Part shown: positions 25,184 through 34,536 of the stretch, piece by piece
How positions within the stretch are numbered: position 1 is the first letter of the stretch
Layout: each line of letters starts with the position of its first letter
NCBI GenBank assembly: GCA_051252415.1
Contig: JBPOGA010000011.1
Span: 49,810 to 113,809 of the forward strand
From: JBPOFY01 sp051252415
Lineage (GTDB): Bacteria > Verrucomicrobiota > Verrucomicrobiia > Opitutales > Coraliomargaritaceae
Direction: 5' to 3'
Length of the DNA stretch: 64,000 bases
Program-made: the position numbers and the translations under genes
The notes under the pieces: generated by a model
Databases searched by the model: none
The model's input: only the letters and a program-made list of their open reading frames with translations
What the model was told of the DNA's origin: nothing

Positions 25184-25927
25184 ATGAATGCACCAATAGA
25201 CGTCGATCAACTGCTGCGCGATTTCTATAATGCCGCACATCAAGCAGGCTTCAAAATAACCATGTATGAGCGCGCCTTTGGCTATCCGCTATTGGTGCTA
25301 CAACGATCTAGCGAGTGTGCCCCTGATACTGCACACAAGGTCTTTATTTCGACAGGTATTCATGGCGATGAACCTGCACCTCCACTCGCCCTACTTAAGC
25401 TCTTGCAGGCGGATAGTCTCCCTAGATCACTCAACCTAACTATTTGTCCCTGCATCAATCCCGCAGGCCTAGCAACGGGCACCCGTGAAAACCCTGACGG
25501 TATCGACCTCAACCGAGATTTTACTCATTTCAACGCTATCGAAACCAAATCATTGGAGAAATGGATACGCACACATATCGATCAGCTGGATCTCGCCATA
25601 CATCTACACGAAGATTGGGAGACCCAAGGCTTCTACCTCTACGAACTAAACTTGAATGAGCATGCGAGCCGTGCAGCGGCAATTCTTGCAGCGGCCAACA
25701 AGCATCTCCCGATTCAAAGTTCCTCTACAATCGATGGTCACGTCGCCCGAGGTGGAATCATACGCCCGTCTATATTGCCTGACATTCCAGAAGGCCTCCC
25801 AGAAGCCATTTATCTACAGAAAGCATACGGCTTACTCGACTACACCTTAGAGACGCCCTCGTCACTCCCAATGGAGAAACGAATCGCTGCGACACAAGCC
25901 GCTCTACTGGCGGCAATTGACATCTAA
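25184..25927 (+). CDS. M14-type zinc metallopeptidase/amidase (AstE/AspA or MpaA-like)
   Basis: A 247-residue zinc carboxypeptidase fold. The zinc ligands are visible as FISTGIHGDEPAPP (HxxE; His and Glu at about 62-65) and LAIHLHED (the later His, about 143). NPDGIDLNRDF is the substrate-carboxylate motif. The length suits succinylglutamate desuccinylase/aspartoacylase relatives or the murein-peptide amidase MpaA rather than full carboxypeptidases. No signal peptide. It stands 72 bp downstream of hisF. The substrate is uncertain. Confidence 0.78.
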   Translation: MNAPIDVDQLLRDFYNAAHQAGFKITMYERAFGYPLLVLQRSSECAPDTAHKVFISTGIHGDEPAPPLALLKLLQADSLPRSLNLTICPCINPAGLATGTRENPDGIDLNRDFTHFNAIETKSLEKWIRTHIDQLDLAIHLHEDWETQGFYLYELNLNEHASRAAAILAAANKHLPIQSSSTIDGHVARGGIIRPSILPDIPEGLPEAIYLQKAYGLLDYTLETPSSLPMEKRIAATQAALLAAIDI

Positions 25928-26311
25928 ACAACGAACCTCGATTCAGAGCTAGCACCTGAGGGTTTAATGAAAATGATCCGTTTATCACCACTGCCAACTC
26001 CTCCCACGTCACCGCTTCTTTTTGATATCTAGTGCAGTAGCATCTAACATGTTCTAACTAGTTTACTACAGACTGTTGACTGAGATCTAATAGCAATTAG
26101 CTTAATAACAATGAGTTGAATCGAAATATAACGCCCCCTCAGAATAAAACTCTAACCTACAGCGCACATTCAATTCCCAATCACTACCCTTAAAGTTTAG
26201 CTTCTAATACGGAAACTTGATTTCGCATTTCCATGAATCTCTGGACTTAGCAAGCTCTACACGCCATCGCCCGACTTCCCCTTATCAAATTATCATTTAA
26301 ATTAACCCCAT
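25928..26311. other. Intergenic stretch, no feature recognised
   Basis: 384 bp, AT-rich, between the M14 peptidase and the PAS-SpoIIE gene. I see no ORF with coding character, RNA gene or strong hairpin. It presumably holds the promoter of the following gene. Confidence 0.6.
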
Positions 26312-27877
26312 ATGGCAATTTGCTATTTAAATTGTGATGAGGATTTAACTCATCTAATTAAGAATTTCCGTGATTTTGAAGGTCAGGAATTTGTCGAACT
26401 GCACCTACCAATCACTGCCAGTGAAGTTGAGATCAACCTCCTCATCACTGGCCCGAAGATGAAAAATCTTACGCGCCTTGCCGCAACGATTTCTGATTGG
26501 AATAGCCCACCAGCCACACTTTTCATCCTTCCTGAGGCAGAATACGAAGAGCGAAGTGAAAGGCTCAGCTATCACCCAAGAGTCGGCCGATCGATTTTCT
26601 TCTGCAAAGATTCCGAAGTCAGTATTCATAGCGGACTGAATCAAATCCATGCCTTTGATAAAAAACGAGGTGAGCTACCTTTAGACAACTCCATCACTGA
26701 AAACTTTAATATAAGCAACACCTCTCCCCGTTGGCTGTTTCAAACACTGATGGAGCACTTGGATGAATATATATATTTCAAAGATACCAATTCACGATTT
26801 CTAGCAGTGAGCCGATATCTGGTTGAAAGTGCCGGTAAAGATAAACCCGAAAATGTATTAGGGAAAACTGATCACGACTTCTTCGACAAAGCACATGCGG
26901 ACATTGCCTTTTCCGATGAGCGCAAGATTGCAACTGGCGAGCTCGAAGAGCTGCATAAAGAAGAAGCAGTTGTTAAAAATGGCAAGACACACTGGGTCGC
27001 CTCCCGCAAACTTCCACTACGGACCCGTTCAGGTTACCTCGCTGGTACATTTGGCCTCTCACGTGATGTCACCGAAGAAAAGGAACTCCATGAGCAACTG
27101 AAGGAAAATCATGCGCGCATGCAGGAAGAGCTACTGCTGGCACGAAATCTACAAAGCACATTGATGCAGCCGAATATCCCAAAGTTTATGGATAGTAAGG
27201 GTCAATCGGCTCTAGAAATCGCGACTCAATACATTCCATCCTTTCATCTAAGTGGAGACTTTTTCTCCATAACTGAGACAGTCGATGGGGGTGCAGGCAT
27301 TCTTGTTGCTGATGTTATGGGGCACGGTGTTCGCGCTGCAATGGTAACCGCAATGATCCAAATAGCCAAACAACAGCTTCAGCCCTACGCGAATAATCCC
27401 GCTCAGTTCATGTCTCGTTTGAACGAGATTATGAAGCGAACTATGCAGCCTACTGGACAAACGATCTTCGCCACAGCTGTCTATTGTCACATTGACCTGA
27501 ATGCCAAACAATTAACTTATTCGCAAGCCGGAGCCTGCCATGGGGTTTCCCTACCAGCATCCAAGGAAAAGTCCGCTAGTGTATTTTCCAAAAATTCAAT
27601 TAATCCAGCTCTTGGCCTTATTTCTGGAGTTCAATACGCCGAGGAAAAAATGCTACTAGAAACAGGTGACGAAATCATCCTCTACACAGACGGCATCATA
27701 GAAGCAGGTATAGGAGAAGAGGAATACAGCGAAGCACGCATGCTTGATTTTCTAATGCGCCATCGCAGGAGCGACCTTCCAGACATGCTTGAAGCACTAC
27801 TTTCATCAGTTCACAATTTTACTCAAAGTAAGCACCTAGATGATGATGTCTGCTTACTAGCCCTACGCATCGTTTAG
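26312..27877 (+). CDS. PAS domain-SpoIIE-type PP2C serine phosphatase
   Basis: A 521-residue cytoplasmic signalling protein. Residues 1-140 form an N-terminal domain of unknown type, possibly a degenerate receiver. Residues about 145-265 are a PAS/PAC sensor (LMEHLDEYIYFKDTNSRFLA, then GTFGLSRDVTEEKEL). A coiled coil follows (about 265-290, ELLLARNLQSTLM), then the phosphatase domain with GDFFSI, ILVADVMGHGVRAAMV, NPALGLISG and ILYTDGIIEA (metal-binding Asp residues). RsbU-like enzymes of this type dephosphorylate anti-sigma antagonists in partner-switching circuits, but no STAS or kinase partner is adjacent. An intrinsic terminator follows. Confidence 0.88.
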   Translation: MAICYLNCDEDLTHLIKNFRDFEGQEFVELHLPITASEVEINLLITGPKMKNLTRLAATISDWNSPPATLFILPEAEYEERSERLSYHPRVGRSIFFCKDSEVSIHSGLNQIHAFDKKRGELPLDNSITENFNISNTSPRWLFQTLMEHLDEYIYFKDTNSRFLAVSRYLVESAGKDKPENVLGKTDHDFFDKAHADIAFSDERKIATGELEELHKEEAVVKNGKTHWVASRKLPLRTRSGYLAGTFGLSRDVTEEKELHEQLKENHARMQEELLLARNLQSTLMQPNIPKFMDSKGQSALEIATQYIPSFHLSGDFFSITETVDGGAGILVADVMGHGVRAAMVTAMIQIAKQQLQPYANNPAQFMSRLNEIMKRTMQPTGQTIFATAVYCHIDLNAKQLTYSQAGACHGVSLPASKEKSASVFSKNSINPALGLISGVQYAEEKMLLETGDEIILYTDGIIEAGIGEEEYSEARMLDFLMRHRRSDLPDMLEALLSSVHNFTQSKHLDDDVCLLALRIV

Positions 27878-27903
27878 ATAAAACCTGGGCTGCGGACACA
27901 AAA

Positions 27904-27930
27904 AAACCTCAGAACCAAGCTCTGAGGTTT
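27904..27930 (+). terminator. Intrinsic terminator after the PAS-SpoIIE gene
   Basis: A perfect 10-bp stem, AAACCTCAGA (27904-27913) with TCTGAGGTTT (27921-27930), has a 7-nt loop. It ends in TTT 26 bp after the stop codon. Confidence 0.75.
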
Positions 27931-27939
27931 AAATGAAAA

Positions 27940-28005
27940 TGGAGTGAGTGAAGAGGTTCGAACTCTCGACATCTACCTTGGCAAGGTAGTGCTCAATACT
28001 GAATA
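27940..28005 (-). pseudogene. Decayed tRNA-Gly(GCC) remnant
   Basis: On the minus strand the anticodon arm CTACC-TTGCCAA-GGTAG (GCC), the variable loop, the T-arm with TTCGAAC and the 3' end CACTCAC-T-CCA are intact. The D-arm is degraded (reads TATTCAGTATTGAGC), and no 5' acceptor strand complementary to CACTCAC precedes it. A functional cloverleaf cannot form. It could be decay of a tRNA or a 3'-tRNA copy left by an integrating element. Confidence 0.7.
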
Positions 28006-28123
28006 CCAACAGCTTGCACATCACCCATCAGTATATCTTCAGTATAATTCCTGAACACTTAGAGCTAAGATTAGCAAAAGAAGGGGAAATCCTGGCTGGC
28101 CAATCACTATTGAAAAAGCGAAC

Positions 28124-28360
28124 TGATCGTCCCACGCAGTGCCACCGGAGGTGACCAATCAGCGCAAAGTGGTTAACAGCTCCAGAGCCCTTTCTTAAAG
28201 GGATTCCGAGCGTTTCGCCTATTTCCATTTCGATCATTTTGATTAAAAACGAACCGCCCGAGTCGCACGGAACTTAGCGAAAAGACCTCAAAATCTTGCA
28301 CGATTTCGATTATTTCGATCACCGAATGATCGTCCACGAAGTGCCGCATGCGACCAATCA
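28124..28360. repeat. Imperfect direct repeat in a gene-free stretch
   Basis: A motif beginning TGATCGTCCCACGCAGTGCC at 28124 and running through ACCAATCA near 28161 recurs with small changes at 28327-28360 (TGATCGTCCACGAAGTGCCG, then GACCAATCA). The stretch 28006-28428 has no other recognisable gene. Short open frames across it on the minus strand look like translated repeat sequence. Confidence 0.5.
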
Positions 28361-28428
28361 ATCCTATCACAGCAAATTCGAGATACTCTGTCTTGATTGA
28401 TTTCACGAAGCGCTCGGGACACTTCACT

Positions 28429-29538
28429 CTAGTCCAATTCATAGTATGAAAGCGTATAGGGCTTACCATGCCCCGAGTTGACCATTCCCTTCGCGGACAT
28501 CAAATCAAAGTTAGAGATGACTACTCTACCATTGTAAACCATGAGGTCGGCTGGTTGGTCTAGTTCACCATTCGCTCCGTCATTGTCGTCGTATTGAGCC
28601 AATAGCTGAACCTCCCCCTGAATATTCACCTTGTAGAGGCTGTTATTAGCAAATCCTGCACAGTAGAGGTTTCCTTGCTCATCCATACAAATACCATCGA
28701 TCGCAGCATCGTTCGGAAGTTTCGCATAGATACTTGAACTTTGAACACGACCAGCAGTATCCAATTCTAACTTATGAACGTCACCATCGCCTAAATTACC
28801 GACATAGAGGTTTCCACTACTATCAAACTCAATTCCATCCAGCCCCATCTGTCTCATTGGGTTTTTCGTTTCGACTGTGAAGATTAGATTGCTGTCATTA
28901 CTGTCATTCGAAACGACAACATCTCGGTCGCTGCAATCAAAACGATAGACTCCGCTGGTAATATTTGTTGTGCCGAACTTTTTCAGTTTTGGTTGTGTAA
29001 CGTAGACGGCACCGCCTCGACAGCGCACGCCATTGGGTGCATCCAACCCCGTCGCGACGACGGCCGTGCTTATAAGTTGCTCCTCCTTAAAAACCATTCG
29101 TAAAATTCTACCACGTCCTAAACCGAGGCTATCGGCGATATATAGAGCTCCATCTTCCCCGAAAGCGATCCCCATCGGGTTCGTCCGATTTCCGCCAACA
29201 GGAAACGGAACTTCCGCAAGCTTTGTCGCTTGGCCATCTTCAGTCAGCTTAATGAGCACTCCTGGTTTGGACTGATCCGCGTAGTTTGGACAGCTAAGGA
29301 CTAGATAACCATCTGGCGACACAGCAAAAGCATCCGGTGTCGGACAGTAGTCAGGTAAAGTCGCAAATAATTTCGTCGAATGTAGTGGGTTCCGTCGGGA
29401 GCTATCCTCAATAGGAAAAACATCCTTACCAGCTTCAACGAAAAGCGGCTTAGTTGGGCAGCAAGTATCTCCTGCGTTTAATGAGAGTGCCGAACCGAAT
29501 ACGGCACAGCCAATGGATAGACTTTTGTAAATTTTCAT
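28429..29538 (-). CDS. Secreted SMP-30/gluconolactonase-like beta-propeller
   Basis: A 369-residue protein with a signal peptide (MKIYKSLSIGCAVFGSALSLNAG) and NHL/SMP-30 blade repeats: DAFAVSPDGYLVLSCPN, NPMGIAFGEDGALYIADSLG, GLDGIEFDSSGNLYVGNLGDG, AAIDGICMDEQGNLYCAG and DLMVYNGRVVISNFD. Acidic residues in such propellers bind calcium, and members hydrolyse sugar lactones. Here the exported location makes a periplasmic lactonase or sugar-binding role plausible. It is the last gene of the MFS-GH127-GH run, 27 bp after the sulfatase gene. Confidence 0.75.
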   Translation of the reverse strand: MKIYKSLSIGCAVFGSALSLNAGDTCCPTKPLFVEAGKDVFPIEDSSRRNPLHSTKLFATLPDYCPTPDAFAVSPDGYLVLSCPNYADQSKPGVLIKLTEDGQATKLAEVPFPVGGNRTNPMGIAFGEDGALYIADSLGLGRGRILRMVFKEEQLISTAVVATGLDAPNGVRCRGGAVYVTQPKLKKFGTTNITSGVYRFDCSDRDVVVSNDSNDSNLIFTVETKNPMRQMGLDGIEFDSSGNLYVGNLGDGDVHKLELDTAGRVQSSSIYAKLPNDAAIDGICMDEQGNLYCAGFANNSLYKVNIQGEVQLLAQYDDNDGANGELDQPADLMVYNGRVVISNFDLMSAKGMVNSGHGKPYTLSYYELD

Positions 29539-29565
29539 AGTGATTCTGTAACAGAATAGAAGTGA

Positions 29566-31065
29566 TTAAAAATGAGCTCGAAGCGCGCCCTCTCGCGCAC
29601 GCTTGATCTTGGCGCGCATGCTGGATGCAAGCTCAGGAAACTCGTCGATCACGTTAATCGTTTCTCCTGGATCTTTGCTGAGGTCGAACAACTGGTCTTC
29701 TTTGGGCGCATACTGACTCATCCAGCCCTGACGGTATTTTGGAGCCACCTCAGCAACGAACTTCCAATCGCCTTCTCGAATAGCGAGGCTACGAGACTGT
29801 GAGAGGAAAAACGGCAGTCCTACATCGTCAGCTCCGAGTATAGCATCGATGCTATTCTGACTATCACGCGCTTCAGTTTCCGGCAGTTCGACCTCGAGTA
29901 AGTCCGCGAATGAAGCAATAAAATCAACTTGGCTAACCAGCGCATCTGACACTCCTGGTTGAACTCGTAACGGCCAACGAACAATAAACGGCACACGGTT
30001 TGCGCCTTCATAAATCTGGTATTTCCCTCCACGCCAAACTCCGGAACCGTCATGTTGGAAGCGTCCTTTGGCTACAAGACCGTCATTGTGGTTAGTCGGC
30101 CCATTGTCACTTGAAAATATCACGATGGTATTTTCCTTTAAGCCATGCGTATCGAGCGCCCTCAAAACTTCACCGACACTCCAGTCAAATTGCACCATGG
30201 CATCACCGCGCTTTCCGAGCGAAGTTTGACCGTCAAAACGACCGTTCGGTGTATTCGGCAAATGGATATCCTGCGATGAAAAATATAGAAAGAATGGTTG
30301 CTCCTTGTTGCTGGCGATAAAGTCTTTTGCCTTCTCAACAAAGACATCTGCCATGGTCTCATCTTCCCATAAAGCAGACTCCCCCCCCGACATATAGCCA
30401 ATACGCCCATACCCAGCGACAACACTCTGCATATACTCATCAGGATTGTCACGTCGCGCATCGGGATACTGTGTGCTTCCAGTCACCTGAACTTCGCGGA
30501 GTATTCGATCACTGACATGAATCGGGTCGTTTGGATCGAGCCCCACGACTCTATGCCCTTCAACGTAGACGCAAGGCACACGATCATTTGTGGTGGGCAT
30601 CATGAAGACAGAATCAAACCCTAGCTCTACAGGACCGGGCTTAAGCTCACCGTTCCAGTCCAGCTTCGAACCTTTTTCTCCCAAGCCAAGATGCCATTTG
30701 CCTACGAGACCAGTCGTATAGCCAGCCTTCTTGAAAACGCGTGGCAAAGTGAACCATTCCACTGGAATTGTTAAGGGTGAATTAGGCGGCGCAATATTCA
30801 CACCATAACGAAAGGCATAGACACCTGTCAGCATTGCAAAGCGCGAAGGCGTGCAGGTGCCAGCCGAACAATGACCATCTGTAAAACGAAGGCCCTCTTC
30901 AGCAAGGCGATCAATATTTGGTGTAGGAATCAAATCAGATCCATAAGCCCCCACATCGCCGAAGCCAACGTCGTCACCATAAATGATCACCACGTTGGGC
31001 CTTTGATCTGCCCACAATGAGCAACTTACAAACAGAAGACTCGCTAATTGTAGAGTGCGCATCAT
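29566..31065 (-). CDS. S1-family sulfatase (formylglycine type)
   Basis: A secreted sulfate ester hydrolase of about 499 residues, starting MMRTLQLASLLFVSCSLWAD with a signal peptide. An upstream in-frame ATG at 31107 would hide the signal, so I prefer 31065. The core has the metal site YGDDVGFGDVG, the sulfatase signature CTPSR (Cys71, the formylglycine precursor), GLVGKWHLG and IFSSDNGPTNH. It should act in the periplasm on sulfated galactan fragments. Cysteine-type activation needs a formylglycine-generating enzyme, not seen in this window. It lies between the GH16 gene and the SMP-30-like gene. Confidence 0.92.
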   Translation of the reverse strand: MMRTLQLASLLFVSCSLWADQRPNVVIIYGDDVGFGDVGAYGSDLIPTPNIDRLAEEGLRFTDGHCSAGTCTPSRFAMLTGVYAFRYGVNIAPPNSPLTIPVEWFTLPRVFKKAGYTTGLVGKWHLGLGEKGSKLDWNGELKPGPVELGFDSVFMMPTTNDRVPCVYVEGHRVVGLDPNDPIHVSDRILREVQVTGSTQYPDARRDNPDEYMQSVVAGYGRIGYMSGGESALWEDETMADVFVEKAKDFIASNKEQPFFLYFSSQDIHLPNTPNGRFDGQTSLGKRGDAMVQFDWSVGEVLRALDTHGLKENTIVIFSSDNGPTNHNDGLVAKGRFQHDGSGVWRGGKYQIYEGANRVPFIVRWPLRVQPGVSDALVSQVDFIASFADLLEVELPETEARDSQNSIDAILGADDVGLPFFLSQSRSLAIREGDWKFVAEVAPKYRQGWMSQYAPKEDQLFDLSKDPGETINVIDEFPELASSMRAKIKRAREGALRAHF

Positions 31066-31113
31066 GGCAGGAATAATATCGAGGTAATTGGTGAGAGCAG
31101 AACTCAAAGATAA

Positions 31114-32115
31114 TTAACTACTAGGCTTCTTCTGCCAGACGCGGATGTATTCGATTTGAAAATCGACCACTCCATCGTCCTTCTCGCCATCTGGGCTGTT
31201 CTGCTCTAGGTCTTTCTTGCTGTCCGGGAAGCCGTTCCATGGGAAAGCTTCATTGGTAATCCAAAGATTAATCGGCACAGTGGCTACGTAACCATTGTAG
31301 TCCTCAGGCAATTTTATTTTTTTATAATCAGCCTTGGTTTCAACAGCATTCTTTATCCATGCAGTCGCATCTTCTGCGGTGAACGAAGAGAACAGCTTTC
31401 CATCGACGTAGTATTTAACTCCAGTTTCGTCCCACTCGATTCCATAGACATGGAAATCATCTGCGAAACGAAATCCAACATCCTTCCGCTCTGTATAGGT
31501 CGGCTTTCCTTTCAGATCCTTCCAGTCACGAATCGACCACCAAAGCATACTGTCCAAGTGAGTTTTCCCCTGCTTCCGACCATCACCAAACTGTTCAAAA
31601 AAATCGAATTCCAACTTCTCTCCCATCGACCAAAATCCACTGGAAATCTCTGTGTCAGCAGCTTTACTTTTGATTTCAATATACCCATAGAGAAATGATC
31701 GGCGGCCACGGAAACAAGCAGTGGTCACATCTTTATAAGGCACTGCCTCGCCGAATACTGGCTTGAAGATCTCTTCCTCATACGGGAAATCTGGTTCCCA
31801 CCGAGTCTCCATCTTTAGCATGCCGTCTTCTAGTCGGTAATTTCGCCCTGAGAACTGGGCAGGTGGGCGACCTTTCCACACTCGATGATTTGGCCTATCA
31901 GGGTGCTTGTAGAACGGTTTCCCGTCCTTAAACTTTCCGACAATATACCACTTCTCTTCATCGATTGTAGCGGCATCGAACTCATCACTGACATCAGTGT
32001 TCAACACCCAACCACCAGTATTGCCTGGATCAGAAAAAGGAGCAACAGGTTTGGCATTCGCAAGACAAATACTGACACCGAATAATAAGGGTAAACTGTA
32101 GTAACTAAATATCAT
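31114..32115 (-). CDS. Secreted GH16 galactanase (carrageenase/porphyranase/agarase-like)
   Basis: A 333-residue single-domain GH16 with a signal peptide (MIFSYYSLPLLFGVSICLANA). The catalytic strand reads EFDFFE (Glu169 nucleophile, Asp171, Glu174 acid/base), the bulged ExDxxE form used by laminarinase, agarase and carrageenase groups. GYIEIKSKAADTEISSGFW and the N-terminal GGWVLNTDVSDEFD resemble red-algal galactan enzymes. A subsite-forming insertion (about 55-90) is visible. The exact specificity (kappa-carrageenan, furcellaran, porphyran or agar) cannot be told by eye. It follows the clan GH-A gene by 5 bp. Confidence 0.88.
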   Translation of the reverse strand: MIFSYYSLPLLFGVSICLANAKPVAPFSDPGNTGGWVLNTDVSDEFDAATIDEEKWYIVGKFKDGKPFYKHPDRPNHRVWKGRPPAQFSGRNYRLEDGMLKMETRWEPDFPYEEEIFKPVFGEAVPYKDVTTACFRGRRSFLYGYIEIKSKAADTEISSGFWSMGEKLEFDFFEQFGDGRKQGKTHLDSMLWWSIRDWKDLKGKPTYTERKDVGFRFADDFHVYGIEWDETGVKYYVDGKLFSSFTAEDATAWIKNAVETKADYKKIKLPEDYNGYVATVPINLWITNEAFPWNGFPDSKKDLEQNSPDGEKDDGVVDFQIEYIRVWQKKPSS

Positions 32116-32120
32116 TGGGA

Positions 32121-34517
32121 TTATATTTCCAGCAGTAGGACTCCATTAGGCATAATTTCGAATTCATCACCGATCGACTGACCAGTTAACATATCGATTG
32201 CACTAGCAGGCTTCCCATTTTTAAGACGAAGCTTCAGCTTCGCAGTATGCTTACCGAGGTTGAGAATATTCACAAGGTGCCCCTTCCCGTTTGGATTTTC
32301 AACTACTCGCCAAGTACAGCCCTTATGGTGTGTGCCATTGTCTTCGGTCAGAATCACTGGCAAGCTCTCTTCAAGTAACTCGAGTACTGCATCTTTAATG
32401 TCTGTAGCAGTGCTGTTTGCCTTGGCTACGACGAGCTTACCTTTACCTTGAACCAGCGACTGCGTTCGAGACTGACCGTATTCATTTTTAGCGAGGCTCT
32501 TACTGTCGACCAACACAGTTCCGCCATTATTCAAATAGCTTTGAAGTGTGTCGAATTCGCCATCCGTAACAAACTCAGTTTTATAAACGACGATAGCATC
32601 CCAATTACTGGCATCTTGCTTCTTAATGATTTTCTCAGTCGCATAACCAATCGGAAAACCTTCAAAGAACAGTTGTTCGTAGATTTCGAAGTTATCCGAC
32701 ATATGACGGTGCTTATTGATCGCCGAGGTTTCTGAGTAGAACAAACGCATCGGACGGCGTTGCTTACGGATCGCCATGATCTCTTCTGAGAAGCTATTCA
32801 AATCATACATAACCTGCGTCACTTCATTGACAATGTGTGGCTGTTGATTAGCTGAAGCCGCATAAGAACCGGCAAGTGCTGGATCGAAGAAATTCAATTC
32901 ACCTTCCATACGGTCTTCTGGGGAACCGTCAGGATCGCGTGCCCACCACCATGCGATGTTGGCGTCCATTCCCTGAATCGTTGCCAACCAGTATACATTG
33001 CGCACGTATTCTTCAGGCTGATCCAATTCTCTAACCCAAGAGGCAGACAAAAAGTGATTTTCGGAGTTGAAGTGGATTTTGTTAGGCGACACGGACTCCA
33101 TGAAGTCGTAGCTCATGCTCAACTCTTCCCAGAAATAGGCATAGTGTGCCTCCCATGCTTCTGGTTGCTTAGCATTTAAATTCCGGATCCACTTCGTTTT
33201 TGCGTCATCGCCGATCATGGATGTAAGTTCCGTCAATGCCTCCACGTCCATGCCATGAGAGCGAAAGTTTTCAGAAAAAAGGTTCGGTTGTAGTTTGATG
33301 CTCGTGTCTGCATCGGGGTTCCCCTTCCGCAACTCAGCTTGTATGTATGTGAACCAATCAGTACTGCGCTGCATATTATACCGACAAAAGTCATACCACA
33401 TTGGTTTTCCACGGAAGGAACGTGGAATTGGGAATGGATACGTCACCGACTCAAAGTCCGGGAAGTTTGTTTTCCAATTCTTATTCAGAACTTCGATCTT
33501 ACCACTATAATTTTTCTTCAACCAAGCCTTGAAGTTGGCGTCGGTATAGGAGGAGAGCGAATTCATCTCCTTGTAGCGCTGCGTCCAGTGCTCCTTCGCG
33601 CCATACCAGTGCGGCTCATTGGAAAGAATATAGCCCAGTTGAGTGACTTTCTTCCCTTGGGTGAGTTCACCCGACTTGCGAGCTATCTTGCCCCAGACAT
33701 CACGAACCAAGGGGTTGTCGATGTCGTATCCAGTGAAGAGCCCACGTCCTTTTCTCGCTTCTGGCTCTTTGGCTTCGACCCACTCAGGGATGCCGCCATT
33801 CCAGAATAAAAGGAAACCGACATTGGTATCAGAGATATCAGTAATCTCACTTAATAAGTCATCATTCCAAGAACCATCTTCATTGAGAAGAAATGAATTG
33901 ATCGCTCTGTCATGGTCAACTGGATACAAGTTTTCACCGCCGTGGAAGATCGCTCCTAAGTGGTCGTTGTATACCTGAGTATCGGTCAAGGGGCGACCAA
34001 CAGACTTTGAGAAATAATCATACAAGAAGATTGGCTTCCCGTTACTCAAGAGGACGTCATCAGCCACCTCGATGTTTTGCCAATCGACCTTGTTCACTGG
34101 GCGACGAACAATCTCCCCTCTCAGTATGCTTTCAAGTGTTGAGATCCCTTTGTCGAGAATCTCAATGACCTTTTTCCGCTCAAAGTCCGGAAGCTCTTTT
34201 GCGAGCTTCACTTTCTGAGCTTTGAATGGCTGATGATAAACACCAAAGAGGTATTCATTCGCCTCTATGTGCTCTTCGTCCCAATTAGCAAACTTCAAGA
34301 ATTCTTTGGAAAACCAAAGAACGGTCTCTTCTCGCGTGACGTCGAACGACTTCGACCGCGCAGTCTTCATCAGTTTCTCGAGTTCGTCGATTCTGGACAA
34401 TGCTTGCTCCTCGTAGGAGTTTTTCGCGCTCACATTCGTTGCACAGCCTAAAACTAGCATCAGAAGCCCCAGTGACAGCGTGGCACCTGCCAGACGTTTT
34501 TTAAGTGAAAAAATCAT
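32121..34517 (-). CDS. Clan GH-A glycoside hydrolase lipoprotein (GH42/GH50-like)
   Basis: A 798-residue protein with a lipoprotein signal (lipobox LVLGC, Cys25), so it is membrane-anchored. The TIM-barrel catalytic pair is visible as YILSNEPHW (acid/base Glu301 in the clan GH-A Asn-Glu-Pro) and FNSENHF (probable nucleophile Glu486). Residues about 590-720 look like the GH42 beta-galactosidase trimerisation domain (IVVYKTEFVTDGEFDTLQSY), followed by a small beta domain. The N-terminal 130 residues are a helical extension. I cannot fit it to a single family; GH42, GH50 and GH167-like are candidates. It probably acts on galactan oligosaccharides. It lies between the GH127 and GH16 genes. Confidence 0.75.
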   Translation of the reverse strand: MIFSLKKRLAGATLSLGLLMLVLGCATNVSAKNSYEEQALSRIDELEKLMKTARSKSFDVTREETVLWFSKEFLKFANWDEEHIEANEYLFGVYHQPFKAQKVKLAKELPDFERKKVIEILDKGISTLESILRGEIVRRPVNKVDWQNIEVADDVLLSNGKPIFLYDYFSKSVGRPLTDTQVYNDHLGAIFHGGENLYPVDHDRAINSFLLNEDGSWNDDLLSEITDISDTNVGFLLFWNGGIPEWVEAKEPEARKGRGLFTGYDIDNPLVRDVWGKIARKSGELTQGKKVTQLGYILSNEPHWYGAKEHWTQRYKEMNSLSSYTDANFKAWLKKNYSGKIEVLNKNWKTNFPDFESVTYPFPIPRSFRGKPMWYDFCRYNMQRSTDWFTYIQAELRKGNPDADTSIKLQPNLFSENFRSHGMDVEALTELTSMIGDDAKTKWIRNLNAKQPEAWEAHYAYFWEELSMSYDFMESVSPNKIHFNSENHFLSASWVRELDQPEEYVRNVYWLATIQGMDANIAWWWARDPDGSPEDRMEGELNFFDPALAGSYAASANQQPHIVNEVTQVMYDLNSFSEEIMAIRKQRRPMRLFYSETSAINKHRHMSDNFEIYEQLFFEGFPIGYATEKIIKKQDASNWDAIVVYKTEFVTDGEFDTLQSYLNNGGTVLVDSKSLAKNEYGQSRTQSLVQGKGKLVVAKANSTATDIKDAVLELLEESLPVILTEDNGTHHKGCTWRVVENPNGKGHLVNILNLGKHTAKLKLRLKNGKPASAIDMLTGQSIGDEFEIMPNGVLLLEI

Positions 34518-34536
34518 TGTATAAATCTCAATCGTG

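Noticed and set aside
28028..28469. Two overlapping minus-strand frames of 69 and 98 codons
   Set aside because: They cover the imperfect direct repeat and run into the SMP-30-like gene's 3' end; no motif, composition unlike neighbours.
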